A stretch of DNA of 40,850 nucleotides from Anaerolineales bacterium (GCA_030018695.1 JASEHI010000017.1:1-40850); one strand, 5' to 3'. Numbered from the stretch's first letter, positions 16,036 to 24,583 are shown. Numbers and translations are program-made. Notes: generated by a model not told the origin, from the sequence alone.

Positions 16036-17109
16036 ATGCTCGATAAACTTATTGGGATCGAAGAACGTTACGAAGGGATCAATCGCCTGCTGGTTGAAGT
16101 TGGGGATGACTACCAGCGCGCCGCGGAACTGAATAAAGAGCGCGTTGATCTTGAACCAATTTACGGAAAAGCGCAAGAATATCGCCAGGCCTTGAAGCGG
16201 TTGGAGGATGCCCGTAATATGCTCGAAGGTGAAGAAGATGAGGAAATGCGCGCGCTGGCCGAAGCTGAATTTGCCGATCTCGAGCCGCGCATCGCCAGGC
16301 TGGAAAAAGAGATCAAGGCGCTGTTGCTCCCCAAAGACCCGCGCGCCGATAAGAACGTCATCCTGGAAATCCGCGCCGGGACGGGTGGGGATGAAGCCGC
16401 CATCTTCGCCGCTGACCTGTTCCGCATGTACTCGCGCTATGCCGAGCGCCAAAATTGGAAGGTGGAGGTCATGTCGCAGAGCGACATCGGCATCGGCGGG
16501 TTCAAGGAAATCATCTTCCTCGTCAAGGGCAGGGGCGCGTACTCGAAATTGAAATACGAGTCGGGCGTCCATCGCGTCCAGCGCGTGCCGGTGACGGAAG
16601 CCCAGGGCCGCATCCACACTTCCACGTCCACGGTGGCGGTGATGGCTGAAGTCGAGGAAGTGGATATTCAGATCCCTGAATCTGATCTCAAGATGGATGT
16701 CTTTCGCTCGTCCAGCGCGGGCGGGCAGAACGTCCAAAAGAATGCCACTGCCATCCGCCTGACGCACCTGCCGACCGGTATGGTGGTTGCCTGCCAGGAC
16801 GAACGCTCGCAGTTACAGAACCGCCTGCGGGCGATGACAATCTTGCGTGCCCGCTTATACGCGATGGAAGAGGAAAAACGAAGGTCTGAGCGGGTCGAGG
16901 ACCGCCGCTCCCAGGTTGGGAGCGGCGAACGCTCGGAAAAGATCCGCACGTACAATTATCCACAGTCGCGCATCACTGACCACCGCATCGGCCTATCCTT
17001 GCACAACCTTTTCTCGGTTATGGAAGGCAATATTGACGAATTTATCGAGGAGCTCGCCACGCGCGACGAGGCCGACAGGCTGGCATCGAGTGGGGTGGAA
17101 GGCGAATAA
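16036..17109 (+). CDS. prfA: Peptide chain release factor 1
   Basis: It releases the peptide at UAA and UAG stops. The 357-aa protein has the coiled N-terminal domain, the RF1 codon-recognition PxT motif (RVPVTEAQGRIHTS, about residue 182) and the catalytic GGQ (SSAGGQNVQKN, about residue 233). PVT rather than SPF marks RF1, not RF2. The GAAGGGAAC before the ATG is a fair ribosome binding site. Elsewhere prmC often follows prfA; here it is 2.9 kb away. Confidence 0.95.
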   Translation: MLDKLIGIEERYEGINRLLVEVGDDYQRAAELNKERVDLEPIYGKAQEYRQALKRLEDARNMLEGEEDEEMRALAEAEFADLEPRIARLEKEIKALLLPKDPRADKNVILEIRAGTGGDEAAIFAADLFRMYSRYAERQNWKVEVMSQSDIGIGGFKEIIFLVKGRGAYSKLKYESGVHRVQRVPVTEAQGRIHTSTSTVAVMAEVEEVDIQIPESDLKMDVFRSSSAGGQNVQKNATAIRLTHLPTGMVVACQDERSQLQNRLRAMTILRARLYAMEEEKRRSERVEDRRSQVGSGERSEKIRTYNYPQSRITDHRIGLSLHNLFSVMEGNIDEFIEELATRDEADRLASSGVEGE

Positions 17110-17117
17110 TAAAGGCT

Positions 17118-17462
17118 TCATACTGGCACCCCCTCACGCTCGATTGAGATAAGCAGCGGATTTGCTCCCATGGGGCCATCGCGAATTTCGTCGGGGGTTG
17201 TTACAATGGTCGAAACCACAACGCCCGAATCCAGGCTGACCTCCCAAGCCGCCTCACTGATCGCTGTCCGAACGTCTGGCGTCAGGACAGGCACCTCGAC
17301 AAAAACATCCATGTCCGATTCGGGGGAGGCATCGCCTCTGGCGCGCGAACCGAAAACAGTCAAAGAAAGGATTTCAAGACGCTGTCGGAGCTTCTTCTTG
17401 AATCGCCGTGCAATGCGGGTATCTTGGGCATCCAATTTTGCTTTTCTGAGTTTGTTGTTCAT
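17118..17462 (-). CDS. MNT-type minimal nucleotidyltransferase
   Basis: The 114-aa protein has the polymerase-beta-like active site GSRARGD...SDMDVFV (about residues 39-54): GS plus two metal-binding Asp residues. MNT proteins usually act with a HEPN partner, where they adenylylate and silence the HEPN RNase. No HEPN gene is adjacent, so this is an orphan here. It is convergent with prfA, ending 8 bp away. Confidence 0.85.
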   Translation of the reverse strand: MNNKLRKAKLDAQDTRIARRFKKKLRQRLEILSLTVFGSRARGDASPESDMDVFVEVPVLTPDVRTAISEAAWEVSLDSGVVVSTIVTTPDEIRDGPMGANPLLISIEREGVPV

Positions 17463-17496
17463 TGTGAAACCTTAGATCCATTATACACGTAAACGA

Positions 17497-17531
17497 AACG
17501 AGCCGCGCGTCCGAAAGACGCGCGGCTCGTT
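17497..17531 (-). terminator. Strong intrinsic terminator after the VIT/VWA gene
   Basis: A perfect 15-bp stem (AACGAGCCGCGCGTC with its complement) and a 5-nt loop. On the minus strand it is followed by TTTCGTTT. It separates the VIT/VWA gene from the MNT gene. Confidence 0.8.
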
Positions 17532-17544
17532 GTTGTCATACATT

Positions 17545-19866
17545 TTACTTTTTCGGATAGCGTCTTATCACAAGTACTACTGACAGCAAAAGTAGCGGTA
17601 ATATACTTGCCGCGCAAGGCGCTGAACTGTTGGGGGAGGATGTGCCTGGCGTAGTCGGGGATGTGTGCGTTCCCGGTGTGATCGTAGGTGGGATTTGGAT
17701 CGGCTCTGTGGGGGTGTCACTATCCACCACTTCGTAAGCCACGCTGTCCGAGAGAGCGATCACGCGCAGGCCGAGGGCGAAGGCACCCGCCAGTTCGGGG
17801 CGGGAATCTGCCAGGGCGAAGTAGTCATCTGAGATGAAAGCAACTTTCGTGGTTTGCATGGTATCCGGGTCAAAGGCAGTATCCACCCAGACGCCTTCGC
17901 TCAAGACGAATGTCCGCGAGCCGACGATTTTCACCACCTCGGCAGCTTCAGCGGAGGGCGCCGCGGCGGACTCGGCCCCGGCCAGCGCGCCCTGGTCAGA
18001 TGCTTTTTGAACCGCAGGAGCACCGAAAGCAGGCGCGGCAGGTGCGGTCGCCATTTGGGAATATTGTTCGTTAGCAATGCGATGCTGTTCGGCTGCGCCC
18101 AACGGCATATCCTCGGTCACCAGATAGGAGGTGTAGGGTGTGACGATGCCATAGCGGATGCTCAATTTGACGATCTGGTCAATCGTCTCCCGGTCAGGGC
18201 CGTTAAGCCGCACCTGATTGAGCAAATGGCCGATCTTGCGCGTCGCCCACAGGCGGGGAATTGCAGATTGCTGATCGAGGATTGTAGATTGCCGGGTAAA
18301 GGCTTGTTCGGGATAGCGGAAAGTCTGCTTTTTACCATTGACCATGCCGGTGAGTGTCACAGTAGCAGTTCCACCAGCGCGGTAGCGGCCAACGACAATG
18401 ATCTGCGAGCCGGAGAACAGGTCGGGCAGCGGCGAGGGGTAGAGGTCATAGGTTGCAATACCGTTGAAATCCAATTCCAGGTCGGTCAGCACTGGCGTGC
18501 TGATCCTGGCGTAGAAGGCGGATAGGATTTCATCCAATTGCTCACCAGGCTGGATGTAGGTGCTGGCGCCGTGATGATCCTGCGCCAGCGAATCGAGCAG
18601 GAAGGTGTCCACATCGTAACCCACGCCGAAGGCGAACAGGCGCAGGTTACGGGGCGTGGCGGAGGCGAGGTTGTCCAAGATGTGCTGGCTGTCGGTCTCG
18701 CCCTCGGTCGGCAGGCCGTCGGTCAGGAAGATGAGATAGGTCGGGCGCTCGCGGTCGGTCAGCGCGGCGGCTTCGAGCAAGGCGCGATTGATGTCGGTGC
18801 TGCCCACCGCGTTCAAGCGGTTTACCCAGGCGATGGCTTCATTGGCTTCATCGGCAGGTCGCAGGTTGTGGGCGTAGGTCTCCACGCCGGTGCTGAAGGT
18901 GACAATGTTGAAGCGGTCTTCGGGATTGAGGTGCTGCAGAATGTAGCGCAAGGCTTCCTGTGCTTGCTGGAATTTCTCGCCTTCCATGCTGCCGGAGTGA
19001 TCCAGCACCAGGAGGATGTCTTTGGGGAGGACCTGCGCGGCGGCGTTTGGACGCGGGGCGAGTAAGAGCAGGAAAAAGCCGTCCGGGTCGGGGGGGTCGG
19101 TCGGGTCGCGGTAGGTGAGCAGGTGGAAGGCCTCGCTCTCGCCCAGCGAGTAGTACAGGGCAAAGTCGGTGTTGGGGGTCACGTTGGCGGCCTCGTATCC
19201 AGCGGTGACGTGACGGTCGTCCGCGCGGCGGATGGCGATCTTGTGGGTGGGTGAGTAGACGGCCCGGATGGGCGTGCTGGATAAACGGATGTCCACGTTG
19301 ACCGTCACGCTTTCCAGTGGCTGGGTTGAAAACTTCTCAGTATTGAGGGGGTAGACATAGCGTACCAGGCCATGATCGGCGGTCAAGACCTGGCTGTATT
19401 CCAGTTCGACGCGCCGCTCGCCTCGCGGCGGAATGGGGAAGATGCGCGCCTGGACCGCGCCGCGTCCGGCGTATTCCAGCAGGGCCGGGTCGCGCATGTT
19501 ACGCACGATGTCCTCGTACGTCTGGCGCGCTTGAGCGGCATCCAGCACCTGCCCTGTGACAGGTTTTCCGTCAATCCAGAGAATGAAGTCTGTCACCGCC
19601 GCGTCAGCCGGCAGCGGGAAGATGTACGTGCCTTCCACCGTCATGTCGCCGGGGTTGTAGAAAACCTGGTCAACATGGGTGACGGCAATCTGGTCTTTGA
19701 TAGTTACGGTGACATGATGGTATTTTATTGTCAGCGGCGTGAGCGGGTACGGGCCGGGACACGGGCCGGGGTCACAAATGATGATGCCGTCGGCGCGGGC
19801 GGGCGTGGGAAGGATTAAGGCGGAAGTCAGAAGAATGAAGATGGTGGTGAGCAGTGTGCGTTTCAT
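17545..19866 (-). CDS. Secreted VIT and von Willebrand factor A domain protein
   Basis: The 773-aa protein starts with a signal peptide (MKRTLLTTIFILLTSALILP...ARA). It then has a VIT domain (about residues 40-160), a VWA domain with a complete MIDAS (LVLDHSGSMEG near residue 290; TDGLP later), a beta-rich middle and an Ala/Pro-rich linker. The end has a Thr/Pro-rich stalk, a Cys, a hydrophobic helix and RR...KK, which looks like a C-terminal membrane anchor or sorting tail. The start at 19866 has AAGGAGG just upstream. It is probably a surface adhesion or metal-dependent binding protein, similar in layout to inter-alpha-trypsin-like proteins. Confidence 0.88.
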   Translation of the reverse strand: MKRTLLTTIFILLTSALILPTPARADGIIICDPGPCPGPYPLTPLTIKYHHVTVTIKDQIAVTHVDQVFYNPGDMTVEGTYIFPLPADAAVTDFILWIDGKPVTGQVLDAAQARQTYEDIVRNMRDPALLEYAGRGAVQARIFPIPPRGERRVELEYSQVLTADHGLVRYVYPLNTEKFSTQPLESVTVNVDIRLSSTPIRAVYSPTHKIAIRRADDRHVTAGYEAANVTPNTDFALYYSLGESEAFHLLTYRDPTDPPDPDGFFLLLLAPRPNAAAQVLPKDILLVLDHSGSMEGEKFQQAQEALRYILQHLNPEDRFNIVTFSTGVETYAHNLRPADEANEAIAWVNRLNAVGSTDINRALLEAAALTDRERPTYLIFLTDGLPTEGETDSQHILDNLASATPRNLRLFAFGVGYDVDTFLLDSLAQDHHGASTYIQPGEQLDEILSAFYARISTPVLTDLELDFNGIATYDLYPSPLPDLFSGSQIIVVGRYRAGGTATVTLTGMVNGKKQTFRYPEQAFTRQSTILDQQSAIPRLWATRKIGHLLNQVRLNGPDRETIDQIVKLSIRYGIVTPYTSYLVTEDMPLGAAEQHRIANEQYSQMATAPAAPAFGAPAVQKASDQGALAGAESAAAPSAEAAEVVKIVGSRTFVLSEGVWVDTAFDPDTMQTTKVAFISDDYFALADSRPELAGAFALGLRVIALSDSVAYEVVDSDTPTEPIQIPPTITPGTHTSPTTPGTSSPNSSAPCAASILPLLLLSVVLVIRRYPKK

Positions 19867-19934
19867 GGGAGCCTCCTTGGTGAGACGCGGGGACACGGGA
19901 GAGGGGAGTTCGACTATTTATGAAGTAGACGATA

Positions 19935-19962
19935 TTGGAAGAGAAAAGTTCCGATGTATAAT
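19935..19962 (+). promoter_or_regulatory. Promoter of prmC
   Basis: TTGGAA (19935-19940), 16-bp spacer, perfect TATAAT (19957-19962). The expected start lies only a few bases before the ATG at 19972, so the mRNA is probably leaderless. An in-frame ATG at 19954 overlaps the -10 box and is rejected as the start. Confidence 0.65.
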
Positions 19963-19971
19963 CGCGGCGCG

Positions 19972-20880
19972 ATGGAAAACCTTCTAAAAAAAATGGCCGG
20001 CCGCCTGGCGATAATATCGGACACGCCAAATTTGGACGCGCAAGTATTGCTGGCGCACGTGCTGGGTAAGCCGCGCGCGTGGGTGCTGGCGCATCCCGAA
20101 GTCGAATTGACCCCCGCCCAGCAGGCTGCACTCGAAGAGGCGCTGGCGCGGCTGGAGCGCGGCGAGCCGCTGCCCTACGTGCTCGGCCGCTGGGAATTCT
20201 TTGGGCTGGAATTCATCCTCAAGCCGGGCGTTCTCATCCCCCGCCCGGAGACTGAGTTGCTGGTCGAGACGGCTCTCCACTGGCTGCGCGCCCATCCTGA
20301 GCGCCGCCGCGTTGCGGATATCGGCACAGGTTCGGGCTGCATCGCCATCGCACTGGCTGCCAACCTGCCAGAATTACGGGTTGTGGCAACGGATATTTCG
20401 CCAGAAGCAATTGATGTTGCGAAACGTAATGCTAAAAAATTCTGCATGTCAAATCGAATTGAATTTCTTTGTTGTGATTTATTTCCCACTGCCGAAACCT
20501 TCGACTTTCGATTTTCGACCCTTCGGCAAGGTTTCGACAGGCTCAACCTACCAGTTCAGGGCAGGCTTTTCGACCTGATTGTTGCTAACTTACCTTACAT
20601 CCCCACCAAGACCCTGCGCGGGCTGCGCGTCTACGGGCGCGAACCGACCCTGGCCCTGGACGGCGGCGCGGACGGGCTGGACATTATCCGACGCCTGCTG
20701 GATCTGGCCCCGCATTATCTCACCCCCGGCGGGATGCTGCTGCTTGAAATCGAGGCCTCGCAGGGTGTGAAGGCGCTTTCACTGGCGTATGATACCTTTG
20801 CGGAGGCGGAAATCAGCCTGCACCAGGATCTAGCCGGGAGGGACAGACTCATCGAGATAGCGCCTAAAGACGACGGGTAA
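19972..20880 (+). CDS. prmC: Release factor glutamine methyltransferase
   Basis: It methylates the Gln of the GGQ motif in release factors. The 302-aa protein has the N-terminal helical domain, the AdoMet motif VADIGTGSGCIAIALA (about residues 113-128) and the family signature with a variant NLPY (IVANLPYIP) in place of NPPY. Between the fourth strand and NLPY there is an extra segment of about 20 residues encoded by a composite repeat (about 20500-20572), which looks like an in-frame insertion. It probably acts on the prfA product encoded nearby. Confidence 0.92.
   Translation: MENLLKKMAGRLAIISDTPNLDAQVLLAHVLGKPRAWVLAHPEVELTPAQQAALEEALARLERGEPLPYVLGRWEFFGLEFILKPGVLIPRPETELLVETALHWLRAHPERRRVADIGTGSGCIAIALAANLPELRVVATDISPEAIDVAKRNAKKFCMSNRIEFLCCDLFPTAETFDFRFSTLRQGFDRLNLPVQGRLFDLIVANLPYIPTKTLRGLRVYGREPTLALDGGADGLDIIRRLLDLAPHYLTPGGMLLLEIEASQGVKALSLAYDTFAEAEISLHQDLAGRDRLIEIAPKDDG
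20500..20572. repeat. Composite repeat inserted in frame in prmC
   Basis: It contains CCCTTCGGCAAGG (20518-20530), TTTCGACAGGCTCAACC (20532-20548) and CAGGGCAGG. These pieces resemble the CCCTTCGACT...CTCAGGGCAGG family seen in other genes of this window. The frame stays open through it. Confidence 0.55.
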
Positions 20881-20881
20881 A

Positions 20882-20890
20882 TGCTATAAT
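20882..20890 (+). promoter_or_regulatory. Extended -10 promoter of the 93-aa/retropepsin operon
   Basis: TGC plus a perfect TATAAT (20885-20890), immediately after the prmC stop. A strong AAGGAGG lies just before the ATG at 20914. Confidence 0.6.
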
Positions 20891-20913
20891 TATCGTGCAT
20901 GAAGGAGGCTAAA

Positions 20914-21195
20914 ATGCAGTGGACTGAAATACGCCAGGCTTACCCCGATCAATGGCTTATCATCGAAGCCCTACAAGCGCATACTACAGCGGATAGCCAC
21001 CGACGACTGGATAAGATCGCCATCATTGAATGCTGCCAAGACGGTGCTGCTGCCATGCAAAGTTATCGTCGCCTACACCAGCAGTATCCGGCCCGTGAGT
21101 TTTATTTCGTACATACACGCCGGGAGGAATTGGATATTCGCGAACGCCAATGGTCAGGGATTCGGAGGGGTAATGCGGCTATCGTTGAAGTATAA
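20914..21195 (+). CDS. 93-aa hypothetical protein paired with a retropepsin-like gene
   Basis: The start at 20914 follows AAGGAGG; an ATG at 20899 lies too close to the -10 box. The sequence has WTEIRQAYPDQWLIIEA at the start, RRLDKIAIIE in the middle, then YRRLHQQYPAREFYFVHTRREEL and RERQW. The pattern looks like a widespread small alpha/beta protein of unknown function. Its end overlaps the next gene by 23 bp, so translation is coupled and the two products probably act together. Confidence 0.8.
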   Translation: MQWTEIRQAYPDQWLIIEALQAHTTADSHRRLDKIAIIECCQDGAAAMQSYRRLHQQYPAREFYFVHTRREELDIRERQWSGIRRGNAAIVEV

Positions 21196-21556
21196 CCTTC
21201 CGTTTACGACTATAACCGTTTCGTACAAAGGTTTGACAATAGAGATATCACAAGTCCTTGTGGATACAGGTTCTGCCAGTACCGTATTGGCAGCCGATAT
21301 AGTGTTCGGAATCAAAATAGTCCCTTCACCCGAAGACGTTCTTTATAGCATCAGTGGTGTTGGCGGCAGCGAGGCAGTTTTTTCTCGAAAGGTGGATTAT
21401 CTGCAAGCCGGCGAGCGTAAGGTATCCGATTTTGAAGTTGAAATTGGCGGGATGGACTACGGTTTTGAGATAAATGGTATCCTAGGAATGGACTTTCTTC
21501 GACAGGTGGGCGCGATCATCAACTTACGAGAGATGAAGATTGACTTTGCAGACTGA
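21173..21556 (+). CDS. Retropepsin-like aspartic protease
   Basis: The 127-aa single-domain protein has the catalytic triplet in VLVDTGSASTVL (about residue 29) and the matching hydrophobic-hydrophobic-Gly element near the end (INGILGMDFLRQVGAIINL, about residue 100). These are hallmarks of dimeric retropepsin-like folds. The start follows GGAGGGG inside the preceding gene. The substrate is unknown. A role in processing the partner protein, or in a toxin/antitoxin-like switch, is speculation. Confidence 0.85.
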   Translation: MRLSLKYNLPFTTITVSYKGLTIEISQVLVDTGSASTVLAADIVFGIKIVPSPEDVLYSISGVGGSEAVFSRKVDYLQAGERKVSDFEVEIGGMDYGFEINGILGMDFLRQVGAIINLREMKIDFAD

Positions 21557-21942
21557 ACGGAAGCCAATTGAACCCAAGGATCACGAATTGCTGAATACGA
21601 TTTTCTAAAGATGGCCATCGTAAAGGAGTCGTAATAAACCAGGGTTAGAATGTTTCCAAGCAATCTTGACAATTACGACTTCAGTGAGCGTAATGCCTCA
21701 AAATGAAATATAACTTTGGTGGTAACGTTGCTTCAAAAAGGAAAGTTACCGAATGCTCTAGTAAATTGAACAAACGGTAGTCAATTGAGTCGGAGCGGAG
21801 CCACAGATACTACGTGAAGGCCCTATCACGCTGGCACAGATCAAGGCCAGCCTCACTCCTGGTACATGATTTAACAATCCCTGATTCCTGATTTTCTAAT
21901 CCGCTTCTTATGCCTTTTTCAGGTATCTCTTATCTTGCTGGT
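21557..21942. other. Gene-poor spacer, nothing recognised
   Basis: About 390 bp with frequent stops in all frames. I see no gene, repeat or structured RNA that I can name. The rest of the spacer to 22114 holds a -10 box, a terminator and a heptamer array, listed separately. Confidence 0.6.
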
Positions 21943-22017
21943 TATAATGGAGATTACATTCTCCTCATAACAAACCCCGCAGAGATCAGGGCCGATCTCG
22001 AGCGGGGTTTGGGTTTT
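21943..22017 (+). terminator. TATAAT box followed closely by a strong terminator
   Basis: A perfect TATAAT (21943-21948) has no clear -35. At 21972-22010 a two-part stem forms: AAACCCCGC pairs with GCGGGGTTT, and GAGATC with GATCTC. GGGTTTT follows. If the -10 box is used, a transcript of only about 60 nt would result, possibly a small RNA. The terminator may equally serve the retropepsin operon. Confidence 0.6.
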
Positions 22018-22068
22018 AACGGGCAACTGACGGTGCAAACCTAAAAAAATAAAGGCGGCCTCGTTTTA

Positions 22069-22110
22069 CTATTCTCTGATCTCTACTCTCTATTCTCTAT
22101 TCTCTATTCT
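22069..22110 (-). repeat. Heptamer array after the tsaD stop codon
   Basis: Six tandem heptamers on the plus strand (CTATTCT four times, plus CTGATCT and CTACTCT). It begins 4 bp beyond the tsaD TGA. Confidence 0.85.
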
Positions 22111-22114
22111 CGAA

Positions 22115-23164
22115 TCATGATAAAGGCCACGTCGGCAGCACGTCAATCTCCATCCCATCCCGCTGACCGAGTGCGTAGCGGAAATACCCGGCTGCGGCGA
22201 TCATGGCGGCGTTGTCGGTGCAAAGCGAGAGCGGCGGGATATGCACCGGGAACTCTTTTTGGGACAGGAATGCCTGCCGTAAGGCACGGTTGGCCGAGAC
22301 GCCGCCCGCGACGAGTATCGCTTTGGCGCCGAATTGGCGTGCGGCCTTCAATGTTTTGGTGAACAATACATCTACCACCGCGGCCTGGAAACTGGCAGCC
22401 ATGTTCGCTGCCGGGATGGGCTTGCCTTCGCCCTCCAGCCTTTTTACTTCCCTCAGGACAGCGGTCTTCAGACCACTAAACGAAAAATCCCACCTCCCGT
22501 CCAACCAGGCGCGCGGGAAGTTGATCGCTGCCGGGTCACCTTCTTCGGCGGATTTTTGGATGGCCGGGCCGCCGGGATAACCCAACTGAAGCAGGCGGGC
22601 GACCTTATCGAAAGCCTCGCCGGCAGCGTCATCCAGGGTGGCGCCCAGCCGCTTGTATTTCAGGTGGGATTCCATCAAATTCAATTCTGTGTGCCCCCCA
22701 GAGACCAGTAATGCCATCAATGGGAATTGCGGCTCCGGCGGCGGATTTTCCCCCGCGTTATCCCCTTTCGGGGGACCGTCGTACACCCACGCCGAGTAAA
22801 TGTGCCCTTCGAGGTGGTTCACGCCCACCAGCGGAATATTCGCTCCCAGCGCCAGGCCTTTGGCCGTATTCAATCCGACAACCAGCGAGCCGGCCAGGCC
22901 GGGACCGCGCGTCACGGCGATGACGTCCAGATCGCTGAGAGCCAGGTGTGCCTGCGCCAGGGTCTGCTCGATGACCGGCAGGATGGACAGGATGTGCTGG
23001 CGCGAGGCCACCTCCGGGTAGACGCCGCCGTAGCGGGCATGCATGTCCATTTGCGAGGCGACGGTGGAAGCCAGCAAGGTGCGCCCATTTTCGACCACCG
23101 CGCAGGCGGTCTCATCGCAGGAGGTTTCGATGGCGAGGATGCGGGCGGGCGGGAGGGCAGCCAT
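22115..23164 (-). CDS. tsaD: tRNA N6-adenosine threonylcarbamoyltransferase
   Basis: It transfers the threonylcarbamoyl group to A37 of ANN-decoding tRNAs, with TsaB/TsaE. The 349-aa protein has the ASKHA-fold start ILAIETSCDETACAVV, the metal-binding NHLEGHIYS (His-x4-His, about residue 117), VSGGHTEL, AGEAFDKVARLL and VAGGVSANRALR near the C-terminus. TsaB and TsaE genes are not in the window. The bases just before its start are another 7-bp word run (CACTGAT type, about 23161-23188). Confidence 0.95.
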   Translation of the reverse strand: MAALPPARILAIETSCDETACAVVENGRTLLASTVASQMDMHARYGGVYPEVASRQHILSILPVIEQTLAQAHLALSDLDVIAVTRGPGLAGSLVVGLNTAKGLALGANIPLVGVNHLEGHIYSAWVYDGPPKGDNAGENPPPEPQFPLMALLVSGGHTELNLMESHLKYKRLGATLDDAAGEAFDKVARLLQLGYPGGPAIQKSAEEGDPAAINFPRAWLDGRWDFSFSGLKTAVLREVKRLEGEGKPIPAANMAASFQAAVVDVLFTKTLKAARQFGAKAILVAGGVSANRALRQAFLSQKEFPVHIPPLSLCTDNAAMIAAAGYFRYALGQRDGMEIDVLPTWPLS

Positions 23165-23201
23165 CAGTGTTCAGTTATCTGTAATCAGTGAGCGGAAAAC
23201 G

Positions 23202-23528
23202 TTATTTCTCTGAGACGCGGTGTACGCTTTGTGGGTGTTGGGTATAACACTTGCCTTTGGCGGGGAGGTCAGCCATGATTTGGATGAGCGAGCGCAGGGC
23301 GGTATTGACAGATTCGGAATCGGGAAAATACGCACGCACATCCGGGTCGAGCAGGACAGCGCCATCAATGAGTTTGTAGTGCTCTGTGGTGGATGTGCCA
23401 TCGGGATGAGTGATAGTGACGCTGTAGCCTTTGCTCAACGGCTTGTAGAACCTGCCCCGTTCTCCTTTGGAGAAGTCGTATTCGGGGAGCATATCATCTT
23501 CAAAGGATAAAGTTACAAATTTGCCCAT
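23202..23528 (-). CDS. Antitoxin-like hypothetical protein
   Basis: The 108-aa protein starts at an ATG at 23528 that overlaps the previous gene by 16 bp. The segment LPEYDFSKGERGRFYKP resembles the YDFSKGxRGKFY signature of small antitoxin-type proteins, and the end (VNTALRSLIQIM) looks like their C-terminal dimer or DNA-contact helix. It follows a HicB-type domain, so the pair may be remains of a toxin-antitoxin module. No toxin is visible. Confidence 0.65.
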   Translation of the reverse strand: MGKFVTLSFEDDMLPEYDFSKGERGRFYKPLSKGYSVTITHPDGTSTTEHYKLIDGAVLLDPDVRAYFPDSESVNTALRSLIQIMADLPAKGKCYTQHPQSVHRVSEK

Positions 23529-24583
23529 GCTTTGTTTTCCTCTGGCGTATCCCAATCGCGGCGGAGTACGGATTCCGCGATGGTGAGCAATCTTCCCCGC
23601 GGTGTTGGGATGGGGTGGCCTAAATCTTGAGCGGTTTCGATCCATTCCTGGATGATGTTCTCAGCGTTGGCGAGGGCTTCCTGGCGCGTCTTGCCATCCG
23701 CCATACAGCCCGGCAATTCGGGGACTTCGACGAGGTAGGCCTGATCTTCGTCGCTCCAGGTGATGAGCATTTGATATGTGTTAGTTTGCATTTGGGCAGA
23801 ATCCCCGAAAAACAACAAACCGTTCCCTGATTTATAAAATCTCGTCGAAGATCTCAGCGTATCAGCGACAAACACATTTGAATCTCGTGCAATAATGGCA
23901 TCTGCACTTTCGGGATTTCCTTTACCCATCAATTTGACTTCGCAATGGTATCTATTTCCTTGTCGATTAATTATAAAGAAATCCACTTCACGCTGCGATT
24001 GAGTGAGTCCTGTGAATTCATAATTGGTAGTGGGAACACTGTACAGTTTGCAGAGAGTCTGCATGAGCATTTTGTCAACTTGCTTTCCAGCCGAACTCCA
24101 TGCACCGCCGCGCAATTCTGCTCTCTTAACTGCAAGAACGTTAATCACTATAAGACTCTCATTGATATTCAGATCAACACTAACACCTCGTAGTTTGATA
24201 GTTAGTGTTATGTCTACTTCAGTACCCCCATTTTCTACCAAGCTATTTATCGCTTGATATAGTTCATCGTAGTGCTGGCTTGATTTTTCGAGAACTATCT
24301 CATATCTGGTTGAACCATACATGTTATAAATTGTCTTCAGGTTTAGTCCGGAATTGATAGCCAATTCTTCTTTTGGTAAATCGTCTCTCAGGAATTCGGC
24401 TTTATACCAGTCAATAGTAACATCTTGGTTGTTTAATTTAGCGTCAACCACCTGCTTAAAAAAGTCAACAGCAAATTGTAGGAACTCCGCGTTAATGAGA
24501 GTGATAATTTCAATTCTGTAGTCTTGACCGTGAAATACACGCTGGAGTATTTTTTTGATGACAGCATCAGTTATTGTGACCAT
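23513..24583 (-). CDS. Fusion of a CfrBI-like restriction endonuclease with a HicB-type domain
   Basis: The 356-aa frame has two parts. Residues 1 to about 250 look like a type II restriction enzyme of the CfrBI family (from memory), with the PD-(D/E)XK core EVDFFIINRQGNRYHCEVKLMGKG. The expected nuclease C-terminus, about 35-45 residues after FVADTL, is missing. Residues 265-356 form a HicB-like antitoxin domain (WSDEDQAYLVEVPELPGCMADGKTRQEALANAENII) with its own in-frame ATG at 23791. The nuclease start follows AAGGAG and overlaps the methylase end by 17 bp. The fusion may be real, or the nuclease may be a truncated relic with hicB translated separately. Confidence 0.7.
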   Translation of the reverse strand: MVTITDAVIKKILQRVFHGQDYRIEIITLINAEFLQFAVDFFKQVVDAKLNNQDVTIDWYKAEFLRDDLPKEELAINSGLNLKTIYNMYGSTRYEIVLEKSSQHYDELYQAINSLVENGGTEVDITLTIKLRGVSVDLNINESLIVINVLAVKRAELRGGAWSSAGKQVDKMLMQTLCKLYSVPTTNYEFTGLTQSQREVDFFIINRQGNRYHCEVKLMGKGNPESADAIIARDSNVFVADTLRSSTRFYKSGNGLLFFGDSAQMQTNTYQMLITWSDEDQAYLVEVPELPGCMADGKTRQEALANAENIIQEWIETAQDLGHPIPTPRGRLLTIAESVLRRDWDTPEENKAWANL

